Shown here piece by piece: positions 36,901-47,539 of a stretch of 64,000 nucleotides of DNA. The DNA is from Morella rubra (Eukaryota; Streptophyta; Magnoliopsida; Fagales; Myricaceae): NCBI GenBank assembly GCA_003952965.2, contig CM025856.1, positions 20,039,566 through 20,103,565 on the forward strand. The letters run 5' to 3'. Under the pieces are notes generated by a model that was not told where the DNA came from, ran no database searches, and was given only the letters and a program-made list of their open reading frames with translations. Both the position numbers and the translations under genes were made by a program. Positions within the stretch are counted from its first letter, which is position 1. Each line of letters opens with the position of its first letter.

Positions 36901-39539
36901 CATAATTAGTAAAATCAGAACTGAGTGAGAATGAGAAGAAAAAATGTTAAAGAATGAACCTGATTGGCCTTTTGCATTCCCTTTGACATTAACTCTTCCA
37001 TAGCAACTAACCAAATCCGTTGCCCTCGAAAATTGAGTTGTGCAGCCTAATAGGAGAATCATTCCATGTACAAATTCGAAAGTCAGAGCAATCCTTTTAC
37101 ACAAATTGAAGACTCCAATTCCTTCATAATTAGCACTAAAGAAGATATAAGAATCTCTAGCTAAGAGGACCAAAAGAGTTTGATGTTCAAACAATCATAT
37201 ATCCTGATTCTTCCACGTAACACAGCTGCAATCCAAGTGTATAGGAAAACTATAGGTGACTAAAATCATGAAAGTATAACTGCAGTGGGTCTAAAGAGAA
37301 GGATGAATTATTCACTTCCATGGCAAGAAAGTCAAATGCATTTTGGCAACTTTGGTTTCTTTTCTAAAACAGTTGCATGTGCATAGAAAATTAATAGTAG
37401 CACAGGTAGAAGGGTCTTGTCAAACACTAAACTCATTTTTCTTAAGGGGGGCTTATCGTTTTGTAAATGATTGCACCTCTCCTCTTTAAGTAAGTGATCA
37501 AATGAAACAATAACTCATCAATGTCTAAGATGTTTTGGAAGAACTCATGCAATAACTATCTAACGTCTTGATGTTGCATCACAGAATAGCTACATTTCCA
37601 TTTGGTAGTTGCTTTAAATTATTAGCTTAAACCCTGAAACTCGGAATGTAGTATGATGACTAGTAAAGGCCAGCAGAGGGAAAGAGCGACCAGGGTGCTA
37701 AAAATTACATGTTGTATAATAAATTAGATGCAATCCAAGTGAGTGATGGAGGAGTGAGAAACTTGAGTAGTGAATGATTGCTGAATATGAGGAAGCATTG
37801 AACTAGGCTTTGTACATTAACCCATAAAGAATAGGAAGGAATGAGCTTACCTTTGAGGCAAGCCTAATAGGGAATTTGTTGGACAAATTCGAATGTCATC
37901 CTTAACACAAATTGAAGACATTTAATGCGAGCGCTGAAGATATTGGTGGCTGAAACCATTTCAATGTGAGCAATCACCCCAAACGGGGTTATGAACTTTG
38001 TTTAAAACCGTGTATGAGTGACAAGCTCTTTTCAAAGATAAGTTGAATAATGCAAATGAAACAATAACTCATCAATGTCTAGATGTTTTGGAAGAATCAT
38101 GCAATAATATCTAACGTCTCAGGAAAAAGTGTGAAGGTAGAATTCTCTCCTTAATACTCTTACATCCCACTGAAAGATGCCCCATCAAGTAAGTGCTTTT
38201 GTTCCAGTTGAAAAAATCTGTAAGCATAATGGGTTAATGTAGGTAGACAAGGGAGCAAAAGGGAACAAAGTAAATGTAAAAAGAAGTTATTCATTAAAAA
38301 GAGTATCAAGGCTTGAAATCTAAACTGGGTTTTCTTCAGGTTTATAGTATTCCTGTGATGGTATTTGTTTTTCCAAATTTTGATGAACACGGCGAGTAGA
38401 CGGTACCAGCTTCTTATTGTATTACACATCCCCCTCAACATCAAGAAAAATGCAGTAAAGCCACAAGCATTAAATAAAGCATTACAGGAAAGAAGGAAGA
38501 TGAAATTTTAGCGTAATAGCTATCATTTACATTGTAACACTTCATAGTAATAATAACCAATGTCAAGCTAGCAAGTGGCATGAACTTTAGAAATCAGACA
38601 TGCAGAAAATCAAAGTATTGTTCTTCTGAATCCTAGAATTCAAACTTCAACGATGGGCACACACCTCTAATTGAATAAGCCACTATTTGCACCAGATCCA
38701 TGACTCAAGATGGTAGCCGGGTAGTGTCCCATCCAAGCAAACTGTTACAATACAAGACGGGACAGAAAACACAATCCCCGCATTATAGTAACTATATTAG
38801 ACATTTCTGAGTCAATTTCATCAGCAACATGACATCTCGGACAATCAGAAAAATTGAAACGCGAATCCCTTGTACCAATGAACATGAGATAGGAAGAACA
38901 CTTATTTGGCTTTACCGTAAGACTTGATATAAGCATGTTGAATGGAACCAAAATAAGGTGAAAACTACTGAGGGCAGTTCGAGCTTTAGCCTTAAGCAAC
39001 AATCGCATTGAGGCTGTAGATCGATAATTTGATTGGACAAAGATCAAACCCAACTGCGTGCTGATGGCATTTAAAATAAACAAAAGCATTGAAGCTGATA
39101 TGGCTGACATGGAAAGGAAATTGCTGTGCCCAATCACAGCCCAAACGTTAAAGTTTAAAAATAAAATAAAATGTAAGCTCCAAAGCCTGGGATTTGAATG
39201 CTGGGCACAAAAAATGAACAGGAAGTTGCTTTTGAGAGTAGCAAATGTGCAAGACATGCATTATACGAAGTATATAATACAAAGAGAGAGAGAGAGACCA
39301 GCTGCCTTAGAATCAGCTCCTTGAATAAGAGTGAGGGGAACCATGAGTGGTTTTGGCGAGGACGGTGATACTACCGCCGCCTCATTCTCCACGGAAGCAA
39401 GCAGACCCTTTTTCTCATTCTCCATCTCCAATTCTCTGACATCGAAGTCCTCAAAAGGGACACTATCAGATCCGCTCAAGGCCAACCCAACAACACAAAA
39501 AACATACCCCAGCACTGTCAGAATCACCCTCATCATCAT
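33904..39539 (-). CDS. PAE: Pectin acetylesterase (CAZy CE13), exons 2-4 damaged
   Basis: Exons read cleanly (minus): 39539-39299, 37046-36960, 36884-36760, 36655-36595, 36237-36184, 36082-36005, 35582-35477, 35354-35209, 34011-33904. Damaged exons are at 38741-38665, about 38437-38341 and about 38217-38165. The start [18 protein letters not shown] is a signal peptide, so the enzyme is secreted to the wall, where the family removes acetyl groups from pectin. Key motifs: [21 protein letters not shown] (nucleophile serine), [22 protein letters not shown] (catalytic Asp) and [16 protein letters not shown] (catalytic His). The protein ends CHNLVFK. Damage: exon 2 has compensating +1/-1 shifts with an in-frame TAG. 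The third exon lacks a base in the expected GGGWCN and has CAG|TTTAG instead of a GT donor. The fourth lacks the expected codons after SFSG. Exons on either side are clean, so sequence error is as likely as pseudogenisation. Position and family suggest the PAE6 (At3g62060) counterpart. Confidence 0.85.
34094..34620 (+). other. T/G-rich antisense insertion in PAE intron
   Basis: Within the last intron of the pectin acetylesterase, the plus strand becomes strikingly T- and G-rich and stays open for 137 codons (34112-34525), reading as a hydrophobic, Val/Ser-rich peptide. The open frame may be an accident of composition. The abrupt change suggests inserted DNA, possibly a retroelement piece, but no domain is recognised. 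Confidence 0.3.
36790..38120. repeat. Decayed direct duplication inside PAE gene
   Basis: Segments of 36790-37575 recur in the same order at 37597-38120. 36800-36880 (exon with GCSAGGLA) matches 37605-37690. 37035-37110 (GCCTAATAGG...AAATTCGAA...ACACAAATTGAAGAC) matches 37863-37935. 37506-37575 (AATGAAACAATAACTCATCA...) matches 38057-38120. The second copies are shorter, with many small gaps, and cannot encode the exon. Confidence 0.75.
39299..39312 (-). other. First PAE exon/intron border next to GA repeat
   Basis: The first PAE exon ends GCAGCTG and the intron begins GTCTCTCTCTCTC, because a GA/CT microsatellite (39281-39297) directly abuts the donor. Length changes of the repeat would alter the donor context. 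Confidence 0.6.
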
Positions 39540-41381
39540 CTTCTTCTTCTTCTTTTCAAGCTTCTCCAACTCACTCTGCTCGGTCCTCCTCACTCAGTCA
39601 CTCAAATCTTTGCTCCACTTTGGTTAAGTAGAGCACAGTCCCAAAATAAGAAAGCGTCACGATTAGAGATGCGAAGGCAGGCCTGCCTTTGTCTTAGGAG
39701 ATTTCAGTCCCACTATAAAATGCAGGTTGCTTGGATTAAAAAAACACGTTTCGTTTCACATTACTCGTAATTAAGGAATATTAAAATAGCTGAATAGATA
39801 TTGGTCAGAAAGAGAGAGTCACACAGTAGACCTGTGTCTTTGTCTCTGTCTCTCTCTCTCCCTCTCCATCTGGACTGTAGGTAGAGCCGTAGAGCTGTAA
39901 GCCACGTCTGAATCAATCTGTTTCTCTAATTTGAGGTTTTTCATTATTCGTATCCCTCTTTTTTTTTTTTTTTTTTATTCTATTTTTTTTTCCGCCTTTT
40001 GTCGCTCTCGAGTCTCTATAGCTAAAAGATGAGCTGCCGACACACTCAATATGTACCGCAGGCCGCAGCCTTTCGTGAAAAGTGTTCCCTTTCCTACGTC
40101 CCTTTCCACCGATCACGGGCTTACGCCATACGTGGTAAGTGTCGGTGACGAGAAATCGTCCCCGCCATACGTATCTCACTTTGAGTTCCCACTTCACACA
40201 CATGAACACCCCGCTTTTCCATCCCAAATTCCTGCTCCGTTAGAGCAGATAACTAAACAACCCCCTTTTTTTTTTTTTTTTTTAATTTTGTCTCGCACTT
40301 CCAAAGGCAGAAGGCTTATTTGTTCTCTCACTGCCAACTGCCAACTGCCAACTGCCAACCTCTATTAGTTTCGTTTCAAAGATTGATTCAATTACAAGAT
40401 TTTTCTTCTATTTCGGGACCATTGCAGATGGTCACGAGTAACTTGAGATCACAAAAGGAACAGAAAATGACCCTTTCATTCAGTTTCCAACACATATCAT
40501 GAATCTCTAATGACTAACTAACATTTCTTGACAAATTGAACTAAAACACTTGATATGAAGAAGATGGTCCCAGAAAAGGAAAGAAGAATAAGATGGATCG
40601 TTTCCCTATTAATTCCCAAGACAGAGACTATTAAAACGATGGGATGAAATCCTTCCAAGTGATGATATTAACTTGAGCCATTTTGGGTCATTTGTGGGTC
40701 CGTGTGTCGCTAGGGATATTAAAAATAAAAGAAAACTCCGACGACGACATTTTCGACAAGGCAGTTTCGAGGCTCAAAGCCCAAAGGCAACGAGGAAGAA
40801 GCATGTCAGGATCAAAACCATTAAGGTTCGAAGAACTCTGTTGTCAAGCCCAAAGGATATTAAAAAATATTGGAAGAACATGATACATTACATAAGCCTG
40901 CGAACATGCCACCCATGAAACACGCGTCTTGAAGTACTTGAAAATTCTTGTGCTAGAAACTTATATAATAAGTAATCTATTTTATTGGTTGAAATTTGTT
41001 GTGTCCACTCCTTCAAAATATGCCCAATACAACCTCCTAAAGGATCTCAAAATATGACAAAACGAATGGTTAATTTAGACTATAAAAGTGAAACATAGAT
41101 CCATATAATCGATTCGATTGTAACTAAGAGTCAACATTATCCCGTAAAACTATTTTTCCTCGTACATTACGGACAAGAATTACCTCCGAACGTATTCGGC
41201 AGGCTCAGATTATTGCTTACATTTAGCTCAACTGGGTTAACTACATCCCTCTCCCTCTCCCTCTCCATTTTTGGAGCAACATAAAAATATGCTTTATGAT
41301 GTTCACGATGCAAAAATAGCATCAAAGAATTATTAAACAAAAATGTAAAATTACTCGATTTGAAAGAATAAAGCTGTAAGA
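39540..41381. other. PAE promoter side and ABC1 3' flank
   Basis: No gene recognised. It contains the likely upstream region of the pectin acetylesterase (CT-rich at 39841-39870), long T runs (39958-39977, 40264-40283), four tandem TGCCAAC units at 40332-40359 and a CTCCCT repeat near 41248-41267. The last part is the 3' flank of the ABC1-type gene. Confidence 0.45.
40332..40359 (+). repeat. Four tandem TGCCAAC heptamers
   Basis: The heptamer TGCCAAC is repeated exactly four times. TGCCAAC has no recognised role here. It lies about 800 bp upstream of the PAE start codon. Confidence 0.9.
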
Positions 41382-42377
41382 CTATGATGAACTTGAGGCA
41401 CTTGACAAATTCTCGCCATCTTCTTCACCAAATTGATAATGCTCATAAACTTGGAATAGCAATTCCCTACATGGTACAACAGCCCCAAGCTTGATGCAAG
41501 CCAAGAAAGCCCCGGAAAGCTTCCGATGGAGACTGTAGACTTCATCACGTGGTGGTGTCAGTCTGTGCTTAAGCATCGTTGCCCCCAGGCTTGAGACGTT
41601 CTGAGTAATGTTGGCGGCACGGAAGTCATGACCACCTGGCTTGGAAAAAGGCAATCCCACAACAAAACCAGCTTGAACGTGGGCATCTAACATTATCTCT
41701 GACTCCATTCCTGTGAGGAACCCAAGTCTTATGGACATCTCAATGACCGCATCTCTATCACTGTTTGCACATGCAACCACCTGATCCAACAGATATATAT
41801 GAAAGCATTCAGGAAAACGGAGCTCAGGCTAAAGAAGATCTAGCGCTTCCAACTTAATTTTGACATCTCCATTTGTCCCAACTCAAGGCGTGAATTACAT
41901 TTAGAACCAACAGCATCAATCCAAGTTATCCAACTATCTAGCATGAAATTAATGAATTCTACTGTGATCAATCAAGGTCTGACGTTTTCAATTGTACAAT
42001 CAACCGACAAACTTCCTAAGCCCATTTTAATTTAGTGCCCATTTCTTCACACCAAGTATGGGAACTAAAGGTGCCAGCCACGACGACATGCCAAACAGTA
42101 TTTACAGCCTGCATGAACCTATCATATTTATTTTCACTTTGAACCCAAAAAGACCAATGTAAATTCACTCACTGTTCCCTGAGGCTCTAGAAAAGGGTCA
42201 TTGTATCGGGTGAGAAGCCAGATTATTCAAGAGAACCACATACACATCCAACCCATTAGCAATAGTCATTACTTAGGAGTCCTGTCAAGATATTATACTG
42301 AACAATACCTTATAGCTACTTGAGTATTCCAGAGACAAGGACAGGTGAGTCAACCTCAAGACACGATGAACATACCC

Positions 42378-42412
<35 letters not shown>

Positions 42413-45228
42413 ACAAAGCCTTAATCTTACTCGTTGAGGCTGTTAGAGATTCAGAAAATCAACTTGGGAAGTGTCCAAGTCCTCTTCACTTCATATTACT
42501 CCTTTCATTCACTTTTGCAAACGTTTATGTGCCAACTAACTCATTCGGACGACACATCTTACAATGTAAGTATACATCAGCCAAAAAGAAAAAGGAATAG
42601 AGTGATATCATTGCCAGTTTAAAGGAGAAAATAGAATAATTAGTGCTCTAGTGGTTTCAATGGATTTCCTTGCATCGAGACATGCCTGTACACTTCTCAA
42701 TTATTTTCTATGCACTATGCCACCTTTACAGATGTATCAAGGTAAATGTTATCAAAGAGAAACGCATAAACTGGTGAACCTCAATAAAGGAACATGCAGG
42801 AGAAGATGAAAAACATTTATTGATTGGAGCTCACAATGTAAGCCAAGCATAAAGCAAAAGAGAATTCACCATTCTTAAGTAGTCATCCACAAAACTTTTA
42901 GGGTAATCCCGAGCAGCTCCAAAATCGATGAGATTGATTACTTTTGTTGCCTCGTCATACAAGAAATTACTCCAATTAGGATCAGTCTGCATTAGATGAA
43001 GCACAATATTGACACCACAAAAAAAGACCATAGTTAGGGAAGACAAATCAGAAGAAGTGTTAGTCGACAATAGCAGAGAACATTGAAGTAACAATCATAG
43101 CAGCTCTACAAAACCATGCATGGCAAGTAAACAGATGCTTTCATTTTCTATCTTACTAAGAACTGAGTACAGATGACTCCTTCGGGCACCTCACTGAATT
43201 GTAAGTTTGGTTTGACCAAAACCTATTAATACGAATGTAGTAGAATCTAAAATATTTTCTCATTGTATTGACGGTAGGCTGGATTCAGGCTCCTTTATGA
43301 AATTCAACTAGGCACCAACATTTTGTTCAACTGAATTGTCATTTCATTTTCAGACCCATTCAGGCACATATTCTCATCTCCACCATTGACAAGGTGTTTA
43401 ACATTTTTCATCTGGCAAATACTTTATGCTTCTGCCCATCTTTCCCACCTTCCGAATTAGATGGATTTCTCAAGCAGGCAAATTCTCTAGCTACATTATT
43501 GGGAGATACTGTACTTACACATTCAACTATCCTCCAGCATGATCTGTAAAGCATAAAGCATATCATTTATACCCGACTATCAGTGGCATGAAATAATCAA
43601 AAGGGGCATTTCTGTCCTAGAACAATATCAGCACCATCTCTTATCCTGCTAATTGAGCTACAACAAATATAACAGCAAAAAAATCTATACTCAGGCCTGC
43701 AGCTTTTCAGCTAGATATTTGACATACCAATGTGTCATTCATCACTGGTAGTTTCTATAAAAATTAAAGTAACTTTCATCACCCAGAAAGAAAAGAACTT
43801 GCCTGCATGAAACGGTATACAAATAGCTCCGTCAAAGTGAGCTCCAGCAACCTTTTGCCAACATAATTACGAGTTTCCTGGTCTAATAATGCCACTTTAT
43901 CAATTGGAATTCCTGTAACAGGGGAAAACCATTCTCATATATTCGAACTCCACTAATCATGAAACATATTATTTTTCTTTTGCTTAAATTTTCTTCCCAA
44001 GTAAATGCTAAAAGGAATTGCGCTGGCATCATATCAATCTGAACTCTGTCAAAGAGAAAATATTTTCCTTGCCAACAAGAAGGAGAAACCAGGAAGAAAA
44101 TCGTTAAAATTGCTTTTATTCTGCAAAAGAGCTAACGTAAACTTTGAATAGAAATAAGTAAGAAAAAACAGATATGAATTAAGATACGACTATTTTCTTT
44201 TTATACTAACTTAAATATTGACTCAACATGTGGATACCTCCATAAATCCAGCTCACAATTAACTTATAGTGGTTTGAAGTTATCAAATATTTTTATTATT
44301 CTAAGAAGTAGCAATATCCTGAATTGGAAATTTCTGTCTATGGTCACAACTACTTCAGCAAGCAGGTGGCTTTTCTTCCAGCATTTGGGTACATATCACA
44401 GGTGTCCTGATTAGAACAATAGCAACTCAAACAGATGATATATCAGTATGAATGTCTCTAGCGTTAAGAAGAACTAAGGAGAAGTTTTTAATCTCTTCCC
44501 TGTAAAAGCTTCCTACAAAGACTTCTTCCCCTTAATTTTGTATAGTATATAATTCAATCACCTTTTTTTTTTTTTTTTTTTGGTAAGAAGGGAAACTCCC
44601 ACACAACAGGCCCACACAGAGTAGACCCACCTAACGCACTGTCAAACGACGAAAAGGCTAAAGCGGGACTCATCGTCCCCCTACTTAAGTTGGCTCCCGT
44701 CTAATTTCCGAGGGGAATAGAACCTGGGACTTGTGCGCCTAATCCACACAGTTCTAAAGTCTCCCTTACTATTGAGGCAAGCCAATGATGGATAATTCAA
44801 TACATTTTAACAAAAGGAGAAATACGTAATTTGGCAAAAGGATGACATCAACTGACAAGAGTGAAACTCCTTCATTAAACGGCTCTCCCACCTCCAAAAT
44901 TTTCCACCAAAATTTCTCTCTCTCGAGTTTTCCTCACTCTTCCTCTCTCACTGTCCCAACCTCCTCTCTAAAGCCTCTCTCATCGTCTCTCTCTCTACTT
45001 AAGTTGGCTATATATAATATAATATATAATAATATATGACTTGTGCGCCTAATCCATTCCAGTCTCCCTTACTATTGAGGCATGATGGATAATTCTAATT
45101 TTAACAAAAGGAGAAATACGTAATTTGGCAAAAGGATGACATCAACTGACAAGAGTGAAACTCCTTCATTAAACGGCTCCCCCACTCCAATTTTCCACAT
45201 TTTTCCTCTCTCTTTCTCTCTCTTCTCT

Positions 45229-45263
<35 letters not shown>

Positions 45264-47539
45264 TTTACACACACACACAATTATCTATATCAAATAATTC
45301 ATGTGTTGTTTATTTAAGATACATAACAATATGTGCCATTTTTTGCTAGGAGAGAAAGATAAAACAAGACGGGGAAATATAGTATAGATGACTATTATTT
45401 TTAAGGTGAACAACATGATAAATGTTGCCGGAAAGGAAATGCACACTTCTTGGAGTCATAAATCATGTCTATGCATTTTTCAGTCCATAAGAATGTCTTT
45501 TACATGGCTTATGGGTAATTTTTGCGTACTAAAGCAACTGAAGAAATTGCTGTTGTGCTTCTTGTAGTTTGGAGCCTTGAGGAGCAGCACTTCAAAACTT
45601 CGGGTTCAGATTGTGCACGCGTCATAATTGAAGCAAAAATTATTGTAAAGGCTGTAATGTAATTACCAGCAACAAGTTCTGTAGTCAAGACTTTTTTGAC
45701 TGAAAGATTCTCTATCACCAATGGAACGTAAAACCCTTCTGTGCCAGATAGAAGGTGACGAAAGCGTTTTTGATTTGCTGCCTCCAATTCATAATCACAT
45801 TCACGAGTTAATTCTTCTCTTGCCACCTATGAAAAGTCCGAAAAAATGAGCATGTATTTTAAACAGTTCAATACATATAACTCTTGACCTTTCTTAAGCA
45901 AGCATCCTTCATGAACCAAGAGTATGTAGGGAGATCAGAGAATCATTATTTACCAAGAATGTTGTCGGTAACTTTAATATTCAAACTCACACTATATATA
46001 AATACATGAACGGAAGTATGAGCACCTTCATAGCTCTGTCAAGATAAAGCCCTTCTGGAATTAGCTTTGTATAATCCAAAAGAAGTTTCACATTCTCTAT
46101 ATCACTTTCAATACTATCTGCAACACCAGGATACTGAATTTTCATTGCTACTTTCATACCATCCTTCGTGACAGCTCGATGCACCTAAAATTGTTTGACT
46201 GTGAGTCCAACAGAAGGAACGTACTGCTCGTAACCATCATCTACCAGGTTTACTCCTTTTCTAGTTCCAAAAGCAATTGGAATACAAATAATACTAAGTA
46301 ATGTGGCTAGGTCTAATCACCTGGCCTATACTTGCAGCAGCTATGGGCTCATAATCAAAACTAGTCAACTTCGATGTCCATTCAGGACCTAATTCAGCAT
46401 CCAAAACTTGATTGAGCTGCTTCCTCGGCATCACATCTGCACCTTGACGGACAATATCCAGAGCAGCCAATATCTACATGTAATTGAATGATGCAGTAAT
46501 TGTCAAGAGTGGACATCTTGATGTAACAATAGATCTGCTCATGGTAACAAGAAGGAACCTCGGGCTATCAATTTACGTTGCATCAAAGAAAAGAACTGGA
46601 GTACCGGAGGAGGGACAAGGGATTCATCCTGTATACTCAACATCTGGCCTATTTTGAGTGCTGCTCCACGCATTCTGCAAAGCGCAAGGGCCAGACGTTG
46701 TGCATTTTGTTCAGATAGGAATGGGGAGAGCGCAGATTGCTTGCCTTGTGAGGGTGGGGTGCCAAAGACAAGCCTCCTGGCAGACTCCTGAACGGTTCCC
46801 CATGCAAGGCCCGCTCCAAGACCAGCAAACCTTTCATAAAGTAGAAGAATTTTAACTCGACAATCGACAAGCAAGTTATGGCATACGATATATATGATAC
46901 AACAACCATAGAACAGCAAGCTACGAGGGAGGCGAATCAGTCGATAATAAACGTGGGACGAATAGATGCAGAAAAGAGTACTGACCCAAGCGCTCTGGAA
47001 AATGGGGTGGAAGGAACTCGCCTCTCCCTGGGCTTTCTCCTCTTGAATGCCACTTGGGTATTCTCCTTGTCCACCAAATTCTGGTGCTCACCTTCTCTGA
47101 CAGACCCAATCTCGCCTCTAACATCCAAATTCTCCGCCGCAGATGAAGAAGTAGCAGTAGTAGAAGAAGAAGCAATCGCTTCTCCTTTATTACCGTTAGT
47201 ATCATTGTTAGCGTCGGACGATGAGGTTTGCGGTTGTTGTAGGTGTTGTTCTTGAAAGTCGACAGGCACAGCCTCCTCCGAGGACGAGGAGGAATCGACA
47301 GCTGCGTCGGTTGCGAAGTGAACGACGGAATCGGAGTTGGAGGAGTTTGGGTTCGAGAGGCGGCGGACCTCGCCCTTGGTTAGACCGGAGAGGTCAGTAG
47401 CAGATACAATGGCTTTCTTGATCAGTTTAGGGAGATTTCCATTCTTGGCGGCCTCCACAGCTTCAGAACGCTTCACGAACTCCTTGGCAATTAACGATAC
47501 CCCATTCAGGAGCTTCCCCACCTCCTTAAACGAACCCAT
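41382..47539 (-). CDS. ABC1: ABC1/COQ8-type atypical protein kinase
   Basis: Eight exons (minus) join in frame to 625 residues: 47539-46986, 46830-46605, 46473-46321, 46184-46026, 45826-45667, 43912-43803, 42986-42870, 41780-41382. ATG at 47539 gives [20 protein letters not shown], as in plant COQ8 homologues. Residues 1-185 are a low-complexity Ser/Glu/Asn-rich N-terminus. The ABC1 core follows: KIGQ (KxGQ) at 244-247, the Ala-rich loop AAASIGQ at 305-311, lysine of VAMKIQ at 326, and [11 protein letters not shown] with DFG at 475-477. The C-terminus keeps GATMLKHRL and [18 protein letters not shown]. The family supports ubiquinone biosynthesis in mitochondria; the Arabidopsis homologue At4g01660 is reported to complement yeast abc1/coq8. 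Intron 6 (43802 back to 42987) begins GCAAGT, a GC-AG intron. Intron 5 holds a SINE and a decayed duplication. All kinase motifs are present, so it should be functional. Confidence 0.95.
42380..42407. repeat. GA microsatellite in ABC1 intron 7
   Basis: A run of 14 GA dinucleotides within the intron between exons 7 and 8 of the ABC1-type gene. Confidence 0.9.
44559..44791 (-). mobile_element. tRNA-derived SINE in ABC1 intron 5
   Basis: Read on the minus strand, the element begins near TTGCCTCAATAGTAAGGGAG (box A-like) and carries GGTTCTATTCCCC (box B-like, compare GGTTCGANTCC) about 60 bp later. It ends in poly(A) (the T19 run at 44562-44580 on the plus strand). A perfect 10-bp direct repeat ATAATTCAAT flanks it at 44549-44558 and 44792-44801. 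Length about 230 bp, polymerase III boxes, A-tail and target duplication fit a plant SINE. It lies in the same orientation as the host gene. Confidence 0.78.
44671..45238. repeat. Direct duplication with gapped second copy, ABC1 intron 5
   Basis: Copy 1 (44671-44980) and copy 2 (44981-45238) share CTACTTAAGTTGGCT, GACTTGTGCGCCTAATCCA and GTCTCCCTTACTATTGAGGC. They also share a long identical block from AACAAAAGGAGAAATACG to AAACGGCTC. Copy 2 lacks several short pieces and has an AT run (45009-45038) replacing part of the SINE body. Copy 1 includes the 5' half of the SINE, so the duplication is younger than the insertion. It is followed by TA (45240-45262) and CA (45267-45279) microsatellites. 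Confidence 0.85.

Noticed and set aside
38665-38741. Selenocysteine or programmed frameshift as explanation for PAE exon 2
   Set aside because: Two opposite shifts plus a missing splice donor in the neighbouring exon point to sequence damage, not recoding.
39540-39593. Longer PAE N-terminus rich in Glu and Lys
   Set aside because: It would start at GTG and place charged residues before the signal peptide. The ATG triplet at 39539 gives a normal signal peptide.
44690-44791. tRNA gene suggested by box A/B-like motifs
   Set aside because: There is no cloverleaf, the boxes are imperfect, and a poly(A) end with a target duplication shows a SINE instead.
46878-47255. 125-codon plus-strand frame
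   Set aside because: It is the antisense shadow of ABC1 exon 1, whose repetitive Ser/Glu codons keep the other strand open.
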